Shown one piece after another: positions 63,035-64,000 of a stretch of DNA of 64,000 nucleotides; position 1 is the first letter of the stretch; each line of letters begins with the position of its first letter. The stretch spans positions 13,459,001 to 13,523,000 of the forward strand of contig OX387204.1 of the NCBI GenBank assembly GCA_947561715.1, in the 5' to 3' direction. This stretch comes from Ascidia mentula. Its lineage: Eukaryota > Chordata > Ascidiacea > Phlebobranchia > Ascidiidae. Both the position numbers and the translations under genes were made by a program. The notes under the pieces were generated by a model. That model saw only the letters and a list, made by a program, of their open reading frames with translations. It was not told where the DNA came from and did not search any database.

Positions 63035-63260
63035 CTTAATCAAAATGATTTCGCCGGCGTATATGCTCAGCGGCAAGTCGCCGGCGTAATACGCAGAGCG
63101 CTCGCAAACCCGCGACCTCTTGTGACCAAAAGTTCACGCTTCCAAGCTTTCTCACTGGCGTACGCAAACACGCCGGCGTATGCGCCCGCGGCAATGAAAC
63201 AAACAAAGAAGGCGCAAAGCGTGAGTGTGGACCCTGTCTCAAGAAAAAGGGGGCGCATAT
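63035..63260. repeat. GC-rich element with CGCCGGCGTA motifs
   Basis: A GC-rich island in AT-rich surroundings. CGCCGGCGTA occurs at about 63,051, 63,080 and 63,171, partly in a palindromic context with TATGCGCCCGCGG. Probably a mobile-element fragment inserted at the 3' end of the zinc-finger frame. No termini or target duplication defined. Confidence 0.5.
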
Positions 63261-63905
63261 GAACAAAAAATAATCAACGAAGAATTTTCGCAAATGTCGC
63301 AACTTGTGGACTTGTCTGTGCTGTTTCAAGTTGGTACTGGTTGTAAATGTTTTTTCACAAACTTCACATCTGTAAGGCTTTTCTCCAGTATGCGTTCTTA
63401 TGTGATTTTCCAATCCTTGTTTGCTGCTAAAATCCCGGCCGCAACTGTTGCATTTGTAGGGTTTCTCTCCAGTATGGACACGTCTGTGTATATGTAAGTT
63501 TGTATTAGTTCCAAAGGTTTTTTCACAAAAATCGCATCTGAATGGCTTTTCTCCAGTATGTGTTCTTATGTGTTTTTGTAAATCACTTTTGTTGCTAAAA
63601 GCTTTGATACAAAAGTTGCACTTGAAGGGTTTCTCTCCAGTGTGAGTTCGGATGTGTATTTGTTGATTACTTCTTTGCATGAAAGATTTTTCACAATAGA
63701 TGCACTTGAAAGGCTTCTCCCCAGTATGTGTTGTTATGTGACGTCGAAAATCACTTTTTTGACGGAATGCTTTCTCACAATAATCGCAATTGTAAGGTTT
63801 CTCACCAGTGTGAATTTCAGTATGTTTCTTCAGTGAGCCTTTTAATTTAAATACTTTTTCACAGACGTTGCAGCGAAATCATTTTATTTCTTTTGGACTT
63901 TCCAT
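63036..63905 (-). CDS. Seven-finger C2H2 zinc-finger protein, 5' end disrupted
   Basis: Seven consecutive C2H2 fingers with TGEKP-type linkers lie at about 63,878-63,303 on the minus strand: [60 protein letters not shown] and YRCEVCEKTF, all with C-x2-C and H-x3-H intact. This is a sequence-specific nucleic-acid-binding array, probably a nuclear regulator. The apparent start, ATG at 63905 (MESPKEIK), meets TGA at 63881-63879 just before finger 1, where the paralogue at 59.6 kb reads Ser. Unless a spliced start or another allele exists, translation could begin only at Met 63680 in finger 3. After finger 7 the frame continues 88 residues through GC-rich repeat DNA to its stop. Intact fingers argue for recent or no loss of function. 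Confidence 0.7.
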
Positions 63906-64000
63906 ATAGCTGCTTGCCAACGTACCACAATTTTAAATTTTTCCTTGCTACTGTGAATAAGAAAATAAAGCTTCATTTATATCGTCACGGATTTTCTCTA

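Noticed and set aside
1..64000. CRISPR array, operons, bacterial promoters or terminators
   Set aside because: The window is clearly eukaryotic. The repeats here have no short-repeat/unique-spacer pattern.
1..64000. tRNA genes
   Set aside because: No cloverleaf with B-box-like GGTTCGAATCC in a suitable context was found by eye; a covariance search would be decisive.

Overview
This is a window of eukaryotic, almost certainly invertebrate animal, DNA. The evidence is spliced genes with GT-AG introns mostly of 50-100 bp, an atlastin/GBP-type GTPase, C2H2 zinc fingers, non-LTR, Penelope-like and Ty3-like retroelement relics, MITEs and long satellite DNA. The base composition is AT-rich. A tunicate or similar compact-genome invertebrate would fit, but the species cannot be fixed from sequence alone.

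Positions 1 to about 30,530 hold a macrosatellite: seven units of about 3.5-4.5 kb plus a partial eighth, in direct orientation. Three consecutive units (A-B-C) were duplicated as a block of about 12.7 kb (D-E-F), followed by units G and H. Each unit has two pairs of internal direct repeats and one long inverted repeat. Several units lost segments by recombination between the internal repeats. No recognisable protein is encoded there.

Positions 31,050-50,756 (+) hold the main gene, a 49-exon reading frame of about 2,234 codons. Exons 1-7 encode an atlastin-like GTPase head with P-loop, WRGG switch, DTQG and RDW motifs. Then come ten tandem copies of a four-exon cassette (a about 24, b about 64, c about 24, d about 65 codons). 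Every cassette intron is in phase 0, and the first cassette sits where the family's helical middle domain belongs. No transmembrane hairpin is seen. The protein ends in a CaaX-type tetrapeptide, CLIL, 7 bp before AATAAA. It looks like a giant prenylated dynamin-like GTPase whose helical stalk grew by exon-cassette duplication. The introns carry a 22-copy minisatellite, a 1.04-kb MITE, a foldback element and a Penelope-like relic, and three introns appear to use GC donors.

Positions 50,767-58,200 are mostly intergenic with mobile-element debris: a LINE reverse-transcriptase fragment (+), a Ty3-like gag fragment (-), hAT-like ends and a diverged tandem duplication. A possible short unknown gene lies at 58.2-58.9 kb (+).

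Positions 59,300-63,905 (-) hold a small C2H2 zinc-finger cluster: two decayed relics and one seven-finger reading frame. In the last, an in-frame TGA separates the apparent start from the first finger, and the 3' end runs into a GC-rich repeat.
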